From CAIRDP01 sp037141915 (GTDB lineage: Bacteria > Bacteroidota > Bacteroidia > Bacteroidales > FEN-979), in NCBI GenBank assembly GCA_037141915.1, contig JBAXBP010000024.1, forward strand, positions 1-29,907: DNA of 29,907 nt. The letters are read 5' to 3'. Below the pieces are notes generated by a model. It worked only from the letters and a program-made list of their open reading frames with translations, was not told the origin of the DNA and did not search any database. How positions within the stretch are numbered: position 1 is the stretch's first letter; each line of letters starts with the position of its first letter. The position numbers and the translations under genes are program-made. Shown in pieces: positions 5,733-12,746 of this stretch.

Positions 5733-8168
5733 ATGAAAAACCTGAACTTTAAATCAGCATGGCCCTACCTGGTCGCTGTCGTTATTTTCCTGGTCATCAC
5801 CATGGCTTTCCTTTCTCCTCTTATCGAAGGAAAGCAGATACTGCAGAGCGACATCGTGCATTGGAAAGGAGCTGCAAAGGAAATCGTCGATTACAGGAAC
5901 AGCACCGGCCAGGAGCCTTTGTGGACGAACTCGATGTTCGGGGGCATGCCGGCCTACCAGATTTCAACGAAGTATTCGGGAAACCTCCTCGGCTTTCTCG
6001 ACAGCATATTTACACTGGGACTGCCTCATCCCGCGAACATGGTCTTTTTATATTTCTTAGGGTTTTTCGTACTTCTGCTGGTATTAGGTCTTAATCCCTG
6101 GCTGGCGGTCGCCGGAGCCATCGCCTACGCATTCTCGTCCTACTTTTTCATCATCATCGGAGCAGGGCATAATTCGCAGGCCCACGCCATAGGGTATATT
6201 GCACCGGTGCTGGCAGGGATGATCCTTACGCTCAGGAAGAAATACCTCTGGGGCTTTATTCTCACCGCTATCTTCCTATCGCTGGAAGTGAAGCAAAACC
6301 ATCTCCAGATCACTTATTACCTTGCCCTTACCGCTATAATCCTCGGGCTGGTTGAACTCGTATATGCATTCAGGAACAAAACCTTTGCAGCTTACCTGAA
6401 ATCGGTTTCTATACTTGCCGTTGCCCTGATCTTTGCAGTTCTTACCAATCTCACCTTACTCTGGACTACTTACGAGTACGGCAAATATACCATCCGCGGC
6501 AAGTCGGATCTCACGACCGATAAAGGCAACAGGACTTCAGGGCTTGACAAGGGTTACGCAACCCAGTGGAGCTATGGGGTAGGTGAAACGTTTACCCTGC
6601 TTATCCCGGATTTTTATGGAGGTTCATCCAACGATTCTCCAGGCATGAACTCCAATTTAGGCAAAGCCCTGCAAAGCAACAACATACCGGAAGAATCGGC
6701 TAAACAGTTCGCCACCCAGGGCGGGTTGATGTACTGGGGGAACCAGCCATGGACCTCGCCGGTTTACATAGGGGCGATAGTGGTCTTCCTGTTTTTCCTT
6801 GGGCTGATCATAGTAAAAGGCCCGCTGAAATGGTGGCTGCTGGCCGCCACGGTGCTTTCTATCATGCTGTCGTGGGGGCATAATTTCATGGGGCTTACCG
6901 ATTTCTTCCTGAATTACTTCCCCGGATACAATAAGTTCAGGGCGGTCACCATGATCCTTATTATTGCCGAATTTACAATGCCTTTGCTGGGTTTTCTTGC
7001 CATCAAAGTGGTTTTCGACGAGATGGCGGCGCCTGAAAAACTGACAAAGGCCCTTTATTTTGCCTTCGGTATTGCCGGCGGACTGGCCCTGGTCTTTGCC
7101 CTTGTGCCGGATATGTTCCTGGGTTTCTCAGGTCCCAACGACGCCTCCATGGCAAAACAGTTGCCCGACTGGCTGATGCAGGCCATACGCGACGACAGGA
7201 AAGCAGCCTGCCGGACCGATGCATGGCGTTCCTTTATCTACATCACCCTCACTGCCGCCACTCTCTGGCTCGTCATCAATAAAAAACTTAAAAAGGAGTA
7301 CGCTTATATAGGCCTTATTGTGTTTGTACTCGGCGATATGTTCACCATTGCAAAACGATACCTGAGCAACGACAGCTTTACTTCCAAATCAAGGGTTGAA
7401 ACCCCGTTTGAACCTTCAGCCGCAGACCAGCAGATCATGGCCGACAAGGATCCTGATTACAGGGTTCTCAATCTTACGGTGAGCCCTCTGATGGATGCAA
7501 GCACCTCCTATTTCCATAAATCACTGGGAGGGTATCATGGAGCCAAACTCCGCCGTTACCAGGAACTGTTCGAAACACATGTTGAAAAGCAGAACATGGC
7601 CGTGATCAATATGCTGAACACACGTTACGTGATTGTCCCCGACCAGAACAAGCTGCCTATGGCCCAGCAGAATCCCCAGGCCATGGGTAATGCGTGGTTC
7701 GTAAGCGAATACAAGATGGTCGACAATGCCGACCAGGAACTGGCCGCCCTCACCGGGTTTGAACCCTCGAAAACAGCCGTGGTGGATAAGAGCTTCAGCG
7801 AGGATCTTAAATCCTGGACCCCGGCAAAGGACACCCTCGATTATATCCGGCTTACAGAATACAAGCCTAACGACCTGAAATATAATTACAAGAGCAAAAA
7901 TGCAGGCCTGGCCGTGTTCTCCGAGATCTGGTACCCCAAAGGATGGAATGCCTATGTTGATGGGACTATCACCCCGCATTTCCGCGCCAATTATGTTCTG
8001 AGGGCCATGGTATTACCCGCCGGCGAGCATAAAGTGGAATTCAAATTCGAACCCAGGGCTTATTTCCTGGGCGAAAAAGTCAGCATGATCTCTTCAATTA
8101 TACTTATTCTTCTCGTTTTAGGAGGGATCGCCTGGGGAGTGAAAGACATGCTTGCCCGTAAGGCATGA
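5733..8168 (+). CDS. YfhO family membrane protein
   Basis: This 811-residue protein has a GT-C-like architecture. A first membrane helix lies at about residues 11-30, then an extracytoplasmic loop with the acidic/Trp motif QSDIVHWKGAAKE and a NSMFGGMPAYQIS segment, then about eleven further hydrophobic segments to about residue 530, a soluble C-terminal domain, and a last membrane helix near 785-805 ending in KDMLARKA. YfhO proteins take part in glycosylation of cell-surface polymers (in Bacillus and Listeria, lipoteichoic acid decoration); in Bacteroidota their acceptor is not established. The stop codon overlaps the start of the downstream glycosyltransferase (ATGA at 8165-8168), which implies translational coupling and a shared pathway. 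There is no clear promoter box upstream. Confidence 0.9.
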   Translation: MKNLNFKSAWPYLVAVVIFLVITMAFLSPLIEGKQILQSDIVHWKGAAKEIVDYRNSTGQEPLWTNSMFGGMPAYQISTKYSGNLLGFLDSIFTLGLPHPANMVFLYFLGFFVLLLVLGLNPWLAVAGAIAYAFSSYFFIIIGAGHNSQAHAIGYIAPVLAGMILTLRKKYLWGFILTAIFLSLEVKQNHLQITYYLALTAIILGLVELVYAFRNKTFAAYLKSVSILAVALIFAVLTNLTLLWTTYEYGKYTIRGKSDLTTDKGNRTSGLDKGYATQWSYGVGETFTLLIPDFYGGSSNDSPGMNSNLGKALQSNNIPEESAKQFATQGGLMYWGNQPWTSPVYIGAIVVFLFFLGLIIVKGPLKWWLLAATVLSIMLSWGHNFMGLTDFFLNYFPGYNKFRAVTMILIIAEFTMPLLGFLAIKVVFDEMAAPEKLTKALYFAFGIAGGLALVFALVPDMFLGFSGPNDASMAKQLPDWLMQAIRDDRKAACRTDAWRSFIYITLTAATLWLVINKKLKKEYAYIGLIVFVLGDMFTIAKRYLSNDSFTSKSRVETPFEPSAADQQIMADKDPDYRVLNLTVSPLMDASTSYFHKSLGGYHGAKLRRYQELFETHVEKQNMAVINMLNTRYVIVPDQNKLPMAQQNPQAMGNAWFVSEYKMVDNADQELAALTGFEPSKTAVVDKSFSEDLKSWTPAKDTLDYIRLTEYKPNDLKYNYKSKNAGLAVFSEIWYPKGWNAYVDGTITPHFRANYVLRAMVLPAGEHKVEFKFEPRAYFLGEKVSMISSIILILLVLGGIAWGVKDMLARKA

Positions 8169-9466
8169 AACGCGTCCTGATCATAAGCTATTACTGGCCT
8201 CCCAGCGGAGGAGCCGGTGTTCAGCGCTGGCTTAAATTCGTCAAATACCTCCGTAACTTCGGATGGGAGCCTGTGATCTATACCCCCGAAAATCCTGAAT
8301 TTCCCGAAACCGACCACAGCCTGGCAAAAGATGTCCCGGCCGGCCTCGAGATACTGAAACAGCCCATCTGGGAACCCTACGACACCTACAAAAAACTGCT
8401 TGGCCGAAAGAAAGACGAGAAGATCAATGCAGCTTTCCTTTCCGAAAAAAAGAAGAATTCGGCCCTGGAAAATTTCTCGGTGTGGATTCGGGGCAACTTT
8501 TTCATCCCCGATGCAAGGAAGTTCTGGATTAAGCCTTCGATAAAGTTTTTATCAGGCTACCTGCAGAAGAACCCGGTTCAGGCTGTCATTTCCACTGGCC
8601 CTCCCCACAGCATGCACCTCATCGCAATGGAAGTGGCGAAAAGGGCTAAGCTCCCATGGCTGGCCGATTTCAGGGATCCCTGGACCAATATCGACTTTTA
8701 CAAAGACCTGAAGCTTACTTCCAGGGCCGATGCCATCCACCGTAAACTTGAAAAACAGGTTTTAAGCAGAGCGGATGTTGTTACCGTGATCAGCCCCGGC
8801 ATGGCGGCGGATTTCGAAAGGATACACGGGCGGAAGTACGAGGTGATCACCAACGGTTACGACCCCGGCGATACCGACCAAAGCCATCCGCCAACAGCTG
8901 ATAAAAAATTTTCCATTGCGCATATTGGAACGCTTGTGAGCACCCGCAACCCTGAAACATTATGGATCGCCCTGCAGGACATGGTTGCCGCAGACGCGAA
9001 ATTTGCTTCAGATCTTGAGATCAAGCTGGTGGGCAAGGTCGATTACAAGGTAACGGAATCTCTTGAACAGCACGGCCTCAGTGGCTTTGTGCGAAAGATC
9101 GATTACATGCCGCACGACGAGGTGGTGAAATGCCAGCAGCAGTCAAGGGTGTTGCTGCTGATCATAAACAACACTCCCAATGCGAAGATGATTCTCACAG
9201 GCAAATTCTTTGAATACCTTGCCGCAGGCCGTCCCATTCTTTGCCTTGGACCTGCCGACGGGGATGCCGCAGCTATCCTGGCTGAGACGCAGGCCGGTCT
9301 CCTTGCCGGTTTCGGCGATGTGTCAGCCATGAAGGATCACATCCGCAGTCTTTATAATGATTATGTAAACGGATCACCGGGCACGAAAAGCACAGGCATT
9401 GAACTGTATTCAAGGAAAGAACTCACCGGTAAACTTGCAACTTTGCTGGACGGACTTTTATCCTGA
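8165..9466 (+). CDS. glycosyltransferase, GT-B fold (family 4-like)
   Basis: This 433-residue cytosolic or membrane-associated protein has the GT-B two-domain layout. The N-terminal acceptor domain starts MKRVLIISYYWPPSGGAGVQ, with the glycine-rich loop used by GT4-type enzymes, and contains STGPPHS and LADFRDPW motifs. The C-terminal nucleotide-sugar domain contains KFFEYLAAGRPIL, which holds the conserved Glu of the E-x7-E region, followed by LGPADGDAAAIL. It probably transfers a sugar from a nucleotide donor to a lipid or polysaccharide acceptor; the sugar and acceptor cannot be told. Its start codon overlaps the YfhO stop by 4 bases, so it likely supplies or uses the same glycan as YfhO. 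It converges on the MATE gene with only a tandem octamer repeat between them. Confidence 0.88.
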   Translation: MKRVLIISYYWPPSGGAGVQRWLKFVKYLRNFGWEPVIYTPENPEFPETDHSLAKDVPAGLEILKQPIWEPYDTYKKLLGRKKDEKINAAFLSEKKKNSALENFSVWIRGNFFIPDARKFWIKPSIKFLSGYLQKNPVQAVISTGPPHSMHLIAMEVAKRAKLPWLADFRDPWTNIDFYKDLKLTSRADAIHRKLEKQVLSRADVVTVISPGMAADFERIHGRKYEVITNGYDPGDTDQSHPPTADKKFSIAHIGTLVSTRNPETLWIALQDMVAADAKFASDLEIKLVGKVDYKVTESLEQHGLSGFVRKIDYMPHDEVVKCQQQSRVLLLIINNTPNAKMILTGKFFEYLAAGRPILCLGPADGDAAAILAETQAGLLAGFGDVSAMKDHIRSLYNDYVNGSPGTKSTGIELYSRKELTGKLATLLDGLLS

Positions 9467-9472
9467 AATTAA

Positions 9473-9503
9473 TTTCGCTTTTCGCTATTTCGCTACTTCG
9501 CTA
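9473..9503. repeat. tandem TTTCGCTA octamers between convergent genes
   Basis: The segment reads TTTCGCT (9473-9479), TTTCGCTA (9480-9487), TTTCGCTA (9488-9495), CTTCGCTA (9496-9503). It fills nearly the whole 38-base gap between the glycosyltransferase and MATE stop codons. No hairpin terminator is visible there. Confidence 0.8.
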
Positions 9504-9504
9504 C

Positions 9505-10869
9505 CTATTCTACCCTCTTCCCCTCCGAACTGTATTTCACCACTGCTTTCTTCTTCCATCTCCCGGTAAGGAAATAGGCAAACGACAGGGCCGCCCCCAC
9601 GAACCAGCCGATGGGCATCGACCAGTATACTCCGTATATTCCGATGGCATGATGCGATGAAAGCATGGTGGCGATAGGGATCCTGATAACCCACAAGGCG
9701 ATGAGTGAAACGAACATCGGGATGAGCGTATCCCCTGCGCCCCGCATGACCCCGTTTAAAACGAACATGGTCGAAAAAAGAATATAAAAGGAACCGATTA
9801 CCTCAAGGTATCCCCTGCCCAGTTCAATTACGACGGGGTCGTCGGTGAACATCCGCATCAGGTATTTCCCGAAGAGCACGGTGATAAAGGAAACGGCGAC
9901 AGAGATCACAGCCGTGATAGCCAGTGTGGACCTGAGCCCGGCAACCACCCTTTCGGGTTTGTTAGCTCCCAGGTTCTGCCCTACGAAGGTGCTGAGTGCC
10001 ATTGAAAAGCTCATGGCCGGCATCGCTGCAAAATTGTCTATCCTCCCTGCAACGCTGTATGCGGCATTGGCATCAATACCGAATTTGTTTACGATACCAT
10101 AAAGTGTTACCATCCCTGCTGCCACAAAGGTCTGCTGCAGTCCTGTAGGCAGCCCTATCCTGATGCCTTTGTTGAAGATCTCCCGGTCGAATTTAAGGTC
10201 GGCGAATGAGAAGTTGATCACCTTATGGTAACGGTTCAGGTAAATGATCTGCGCGATGAATGCGGTGGCTTCTGAGATAACGGTGGCAACGGCAACACTC
10301 CATACACCCCAGCCGAGGATGGGTACGAAGATGATATCGAGGATGATGTTAAGGACCACCGATCCTACCAGGAAGTACAAAGGGGTCTTGGAATCGCCAA
10401 GCCCCCTGAGAATGGCACTGGTGCCGTTATATCCGAAAAGGAAAAGGAGTCCTGCCATGAATATCTGGAGGAAAAGTTTTGCCTGTGGGATGATAGTGGG
10501 GTCCATGCCGATGATCCTGAATATCCAGCCCGAGATCAGGATGCCGATAACGCTCATCACTATGGAGGTGAAGAAAATAAAGATATACAGGGTGTTGATG
10601 GCTTTTTTCACCCTTACCATGTCCTTTGCCCCGAAATACTGCGAAACGATGATGGTGAATCCCATGGTGATGCCAATAAACAGCGAGATCAGCAGGAAAG
10701 TGATGGGCATGGAAGTACCTACAGCGGCGAGGGCGCCTTTGCCGATGAACTTCCCGACTATGATGCTGTCGATTAGGCTGTAAAATTGCTGGAACACATT
10801 GCCAAGCAACATCGGAATCGCGAATTTAAGGATGAGTTTTCCTTCGTTGCCTGTGCTGAGATCTTTCAA
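9505..10869 (-). CDS. MATE family efflux transporter
   Basis: With the chosen start the protein has 454 residues, about the normal length for this family of Na+- or H+-coupled drug/organic cation exporters. The N-terminus then reads LKDLSTGNEGKLILKFAIPM, the usual opening of Bacteroidota MATE proteins; twelve hydrophobic segments follow in two repeats (e.g. SLIDSIIVGKFIG in the first half, RIDNFAAMPAMSF in the second). The start is a TTG at 10869. An in-frame ATG at 10986 exists, but it would add 39 residues unlike the family, lies antisense to RNase P RNA, and is upstream of the gene's own -7 box (10893-10900). The TTG choice therefore rests on homology and on promoter position. Confidence 0.9.
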   Translation of the reverse strand: MKDLSTGNEGKLILKFAIPMLLGNVFQQFYSLIDSIIVGKFIGKGALAAVGTSMPITFLLISLFIGITMGFTIIVSQYFGAKDMVRVKKAINTLYIFIFFTSIVMSVIGILISGWIFRIIGMDPTIIPQAKLFLQIFMAGLLFLFGYNGTSAILRGLGDSKTPLYFLVGSVVLNIILDIIFVPILGWGVWSVAVATVISEATAFIAQIIYLNRYHKVINFSFADLKFDREIFNKGIRIGLPTGLQQTFVAAGMVTLYGIVNKFGIDANAAYSVAGRIDNFAAMPAMSFSMALSTFVGQNLGANKPERVVAGLRSTLAITAVISVAVSFITVLFGKYLMRMFTDDPVVIELGRGYLEVIGSFYILFSTMFVLNGVMRGAGDTLIPMFVSLIALWVIRIPIATMLSSHHAIGIYGVYWSMPIGWFVGAALSFAYFLTGRWKKKAVVKYSSEGKRVE

Positions 10870-10892
10870 GTATTGTGGTTTTCGGGGACCTG

Positions 10893-10900
10893 CAAAGGTA
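10893..10900 (-). promoter_or_regulatory. -7 promoter box for the MATE gene
   Basis: Read on the minus strand the sequence is TACCTTTG, an exact TAnnTTTG match, 24 bases upstream of the TTG start at 10869. It lies 22 bases from the facing rnpB box, so the two promoters must overlap in their upstream elements. Confidence 0.65.
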
Positions 10901-10922
10901 GGCAGAATATCCCGATAATTTG

Positions 10923-10930
10923 TACCTTTG
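10923..10930 (+). promoter_or_regulatory. -7 promoter box for rnpB
   Basis: TACCTTTG matches TAnnTTTG and lies 5-6 bases before the inferred 5' end of RNase P RNA, the distance expected for a transcription start. Confidence 0.75.
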
Positions 10931-10935
10931 TGCCG

Positions 10936-11278
10936 CAACAGTTCGTTCTGTCGCTGCAGCAATGCAGAGGAAAGTCGGGACAACACAGAGCAGCATGCTT
11001 CCTAACGGGAAGGGGCCGGTGAAAGCCGGTTACGGAAAGTGCCACAGAAAAAAACCGCCGCAAGGCAAGGGTGAAAATGTGAGGTAAGAGCTCACGGCCG
11101 GGGCAGGTGACTGCAACGACGGGTAAACCCCATGTGTTGAAAGGCCATGTATACCGGCTGCCAAGGACTGCTCGTCCGATGCCGGGGGGTAGGCCGCTGA
11201 AGCCCGGAGGCGACTCCGGGATTAGATAAATGACAGAAGCCGGCTTGCCGGAACAGAATCCCGCTTACAGAACTGTTG
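10936..11278 (+). ncRNA. rnpB: RNase P RNA, bacterial class A
   Basis: RNase P RNA is the catalytic part of the enzyme that removes 5' leaders from tRNA precursors. Conserved blocks are visible in order: GAGGAAAGTC (10967-10976), ACGGAAAGTGCCACAGAAA (about 11032-11050), AGATAAATGACAGAA (11224-11238) and the 3' block CCCGCTTACAG (11260-11270). Helix P1 pairs AACAGTTC (10937-10944) with GAACTGTT (11270-11277), and a P3 hairpin CTGCA-GCAA-TGCAG (10954-10967) has a GNRA-type loop. The length of about 343 nt is normal. A promoter box ends at 10930, and a T-rich stretch (TTTTATTTTGATTTT) follows the 3' end. The end positions are inferred from P1 and could be off by a few bases. Confidence 0.95.
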
Positions 11279-11320
11279 TTTTATTTTGATTTTAATGTAT
11301 GTGGATGTCATCGTGAGAGT

Positions 11321-12376
11321 ATGAAAATTGTTTCCGTTATCGGCGCAAGGCCGCAGTTCATCAAGGCAGCGGCAGTTTCCAGGGTGCTGCGTTCAACTCC
11401 CGGCCTGCAGGAGGTTCTTGTGCATACCGGCCAGCATTACGACGAGAACATGAGCGAGATCTTTTTCCGCCAGCTTTCCATCCCCGAACCGGATTACAAC
11501 CTGGAAGTTGGCTCAGGAACCCATGCCCGCCAGACGGGCCTGATGCTCGAGGGGGTTGAAAAGGTCCTTTTCGCCGAGAAGCCCGATTACATGCTGGTTT
11601 ACGGTGATACGAACTCAACCATTGCCGGGGCGCTTGCGGCTACCAAGCTGCATATCCCCGTAGCCCACGTGGAAGCAGGATTGCGTTCCTTCAACAGGAT
11701 GATGCCCGAGGAGATCAACCGTATTGTCACCGATAGGATCTCCGATCTGTTGTTCGCCCCCACCCCTGCCGCTATTGCAAACCTGAAACATGAAGGCCTC
11801 GAAGCCCAGACCGTGTTCACCGGCGATGTGATGTACGATTCGGTGCTGTTCTATAAGGAAATTCTGGCTTCGGGAGGGGATAAATATAAAACTCCCGGCA
11901 TCCCTGCTTCATATCTTCTCGCAACCATCCATAGGGCAGAGAACACCGATAATCCTGAAAATCTTAAAAATATTTTCCTGGCTTTTTCAAGGATAGATTT
12001 CCCCATAGTTCTGCCTGTTCATCCCCGAACCGCGGGTCTGCTAAAAACCCTGATCAGTGTTCCTGCAAATGTCATTATCATTGAACCCGTAGGTTACCTC
12101 GAAATGCTCTGGCTTACCATGCATGCCCGGAAAGTACTCGCCGACTCTGGCGGGCTTCAGAAAGAGGCCTATTTCCTCGGCAGGCAGTGCATCACCATGC
12201 GCACCGAAACCGAATGGGTGGAAACCCTTCACGACAACTGGAACATCGTCACAGGCCCCGATCCGGAGAAAATACTGAACGCTGTTCACACTCCCCAGCC
12301 AACAGCTGCACGCAGGAACGATTTTGGCGACGGTCACAGCGCCTCTGTTATCGCCAATGCCCTGATGAAAGCCTGA
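11321..12376 (+). CDS. wecB: UDP-N-acetylglucosamine 2-epimerase (non-hydrolysing)
   Basis: The enzyme interconverts UDP-GlcNAc and UDP-ManNAc, the first step towards ManNAc-containing surface polysaccharides. The 351 residues start MKIVSVIGARPQFIKAAAVS and contain the family motifs VHTGQHYDENMS, VYGDTNST, VAHVEAGLRSFNRMMPEEIN, ATIHRAENTDNP and ADSGGLQKEAYFLG, with the catalytic acidic and His residues all present. An upstream in-frame TTG (11276) would add 15 residues unlike the family and overlaps the 3' end of RNase P RNA, so the ATG at 11321 is preferred. No promoter box was seen in the 42-base gap after rnpB; read-through from rnpB is possible. No other polysaccharide gene is adjacent. 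Confidence 0.95.
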   Translation: MKIVSVIGARPQFIKAAAVSRVLRSTPGLQEVLVHTGQHYDENMSEIFFRQLSIPEPDYNLEVGSGTHARQTGLMLEGVEKVLFAEKPDYMLVYGDTNSTIAGALAATKLHIPVAHVEAGLRSFNRMMPEEINRIVTDRISDLLFAPTPAAIANLKHEGLEAQTVFTGDVMYDSVLFYKEILASGGDKYKTPGIPASYLLATIHRAENTDNPENLKNIFLAFSRIDFPIVLPVHPRTAGLLKTLISVPANVIIIEPVGYLEMLWLTMHARKVLADSGGLQKEAYFLGRQCITMRTETEWVETLHDNWNIVTGPDPEKILNAVHTPQPTAARRNDFGDGHSASVIANALMKA

Positions 12377-12390
12377 TATTCTGGGGAATA

Positions 12391-12411
12391 ATGTACCATG
12401 TACAATGTACA
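12391..12411. repeat. three tandem heptamers ATGTACC/ATGTACA/ATGTACA
   Basis: Units lie at 12391-12397, 12398-12404 and 12405-12411, just after the wecB stop codon. GTAC recurs every seven bases. The period of seven is the same as in the palindrome at the rsmG stop, though the unit differs. Confidence 0.7.
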
Positions 12412-12416
12412 AATAA

Positions 12417-12534
12417 CGAAGCATATCACACCGCCGCTACAGTTCGCGGGTTCCACAATCCATTGCTGAATCAGCATTTCCCCCACATTGCTTCGCAATC
12501 CGCTCACCTGATGCGACTTGTGTGATATGCTTCG
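12417..12534. repeat. 118-bp element with 15-bp terminal inverted repeats (MITE-like)
   Basis: CGAAGCATATCACAC (12417-12431) and GTGTGATATGCTTCG (12520-12534) are perfect inverted repeats bounding 88 bases without coding potential. No target-site duplication could be seen on the flanks (AAATAA versus CTCAAT). It may be a small non-autonomous mobile element or a REP-like structure; no transposase lies in the window. Confidence 0.6.
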
Positions 12535-12547
12535 CTCAATTCAATTC

Positions 12548-12581
12548 GGCTTGTGCGATGTGCTTCGCTCTTGACATCGCA
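12548..12581. repeat. diverged half copy of the inverted-repeat element, with hairpin
   Basis: Bases 12548-12570 repeat the right end of the element (12515-12537) with 20 of 23 positions identical. The second copy also forms its own hairpin, TGCGATGT (12554-12561) with ACATCGCA (12574-12581). Confidence 0.6.
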
Positions 12582-12593
12582 TGTGAAGGTTTG

Positions 12594-12648
12594 AGCTGGA
12601 ATATTCCAGCTTAAAAAAGACAGCTGACAATTTTCCACCGGAAATTGT
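12594..12648. other. two hairpins upstream of the gyrB promoter
   Basis: AGCTGGAATATTCCAGCT (12594-12611) is a perfect 18-bp palindrome. ACAATTTTCC (12627-12636) pairs with GGAAATTGT (12640-12648) with one bulged T. Neither is followed by a T-run on the plus strand, so a role as wecB terminator is doubtful. The rest of the 370-base gap (12377-12746) holds the repeats listed separately and the gyrB promoter; no gene is seen in it. Confidence 0.5.
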
Positions 12649-12705
12649 TAATAAAAACCTTGATTTTATTGATGTTTTCATGCAAGTTTTATACCCGGAA
12701 TTTCG

Positions 12706-12713
12706 TATCTTTG
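12706..12713 (+). promoter_or_regulatory. -7 promoter box for gyrB
   Basis: TATCTTTG is an exact TAnnTTTG match 33 bases upstream of the gyrB ATG, giving a leader of about 27 bases. No convincing -33 TTTG was found. Confidence 0.7.
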
Positions 12714-12746
12714 TGTAGTGTTAAATTATAATATAAGTATCTCATT

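Noticed and set aside
5733..9466. A full surface-polysaccharide biosynthesis cluster
   Set aside because: Only YfhO and one glycosyltransferase are present; no Wzx, Wzy or initiating transferase lies nearby, and wecB is on a separate transcript beyond rnpB.
10870..10986. N-terminal extension of the MATE protein from an ATG at 10986
   Set aside because: It is antisense to RNase P RNA, upstream of the gene's own -7 box, and unlike the family N-terminus, which begins at LKDLSTGNEGK.
11276..11320. TTG start adding 15 residues to UDP-GlcNAc 2-epimerase
   Set aside because: It overlaps the last bases of RNase P RNA, and the family starts at MKIVSVIGARPQ.
12187..12525. Open frame running from wecB into the inverted-repeat element
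   Set aside because: It is a shifted frame of wecB and then non-coding repeat DNA, and the product resembles no known protein.
12417..12534. CRISPR repeat or tRNA-like structure
   Set aside because: Only one inverted pair is present with no regularly spaced repeats, and no cloverleaf or T-loop (GTTCRANNC) could be built.
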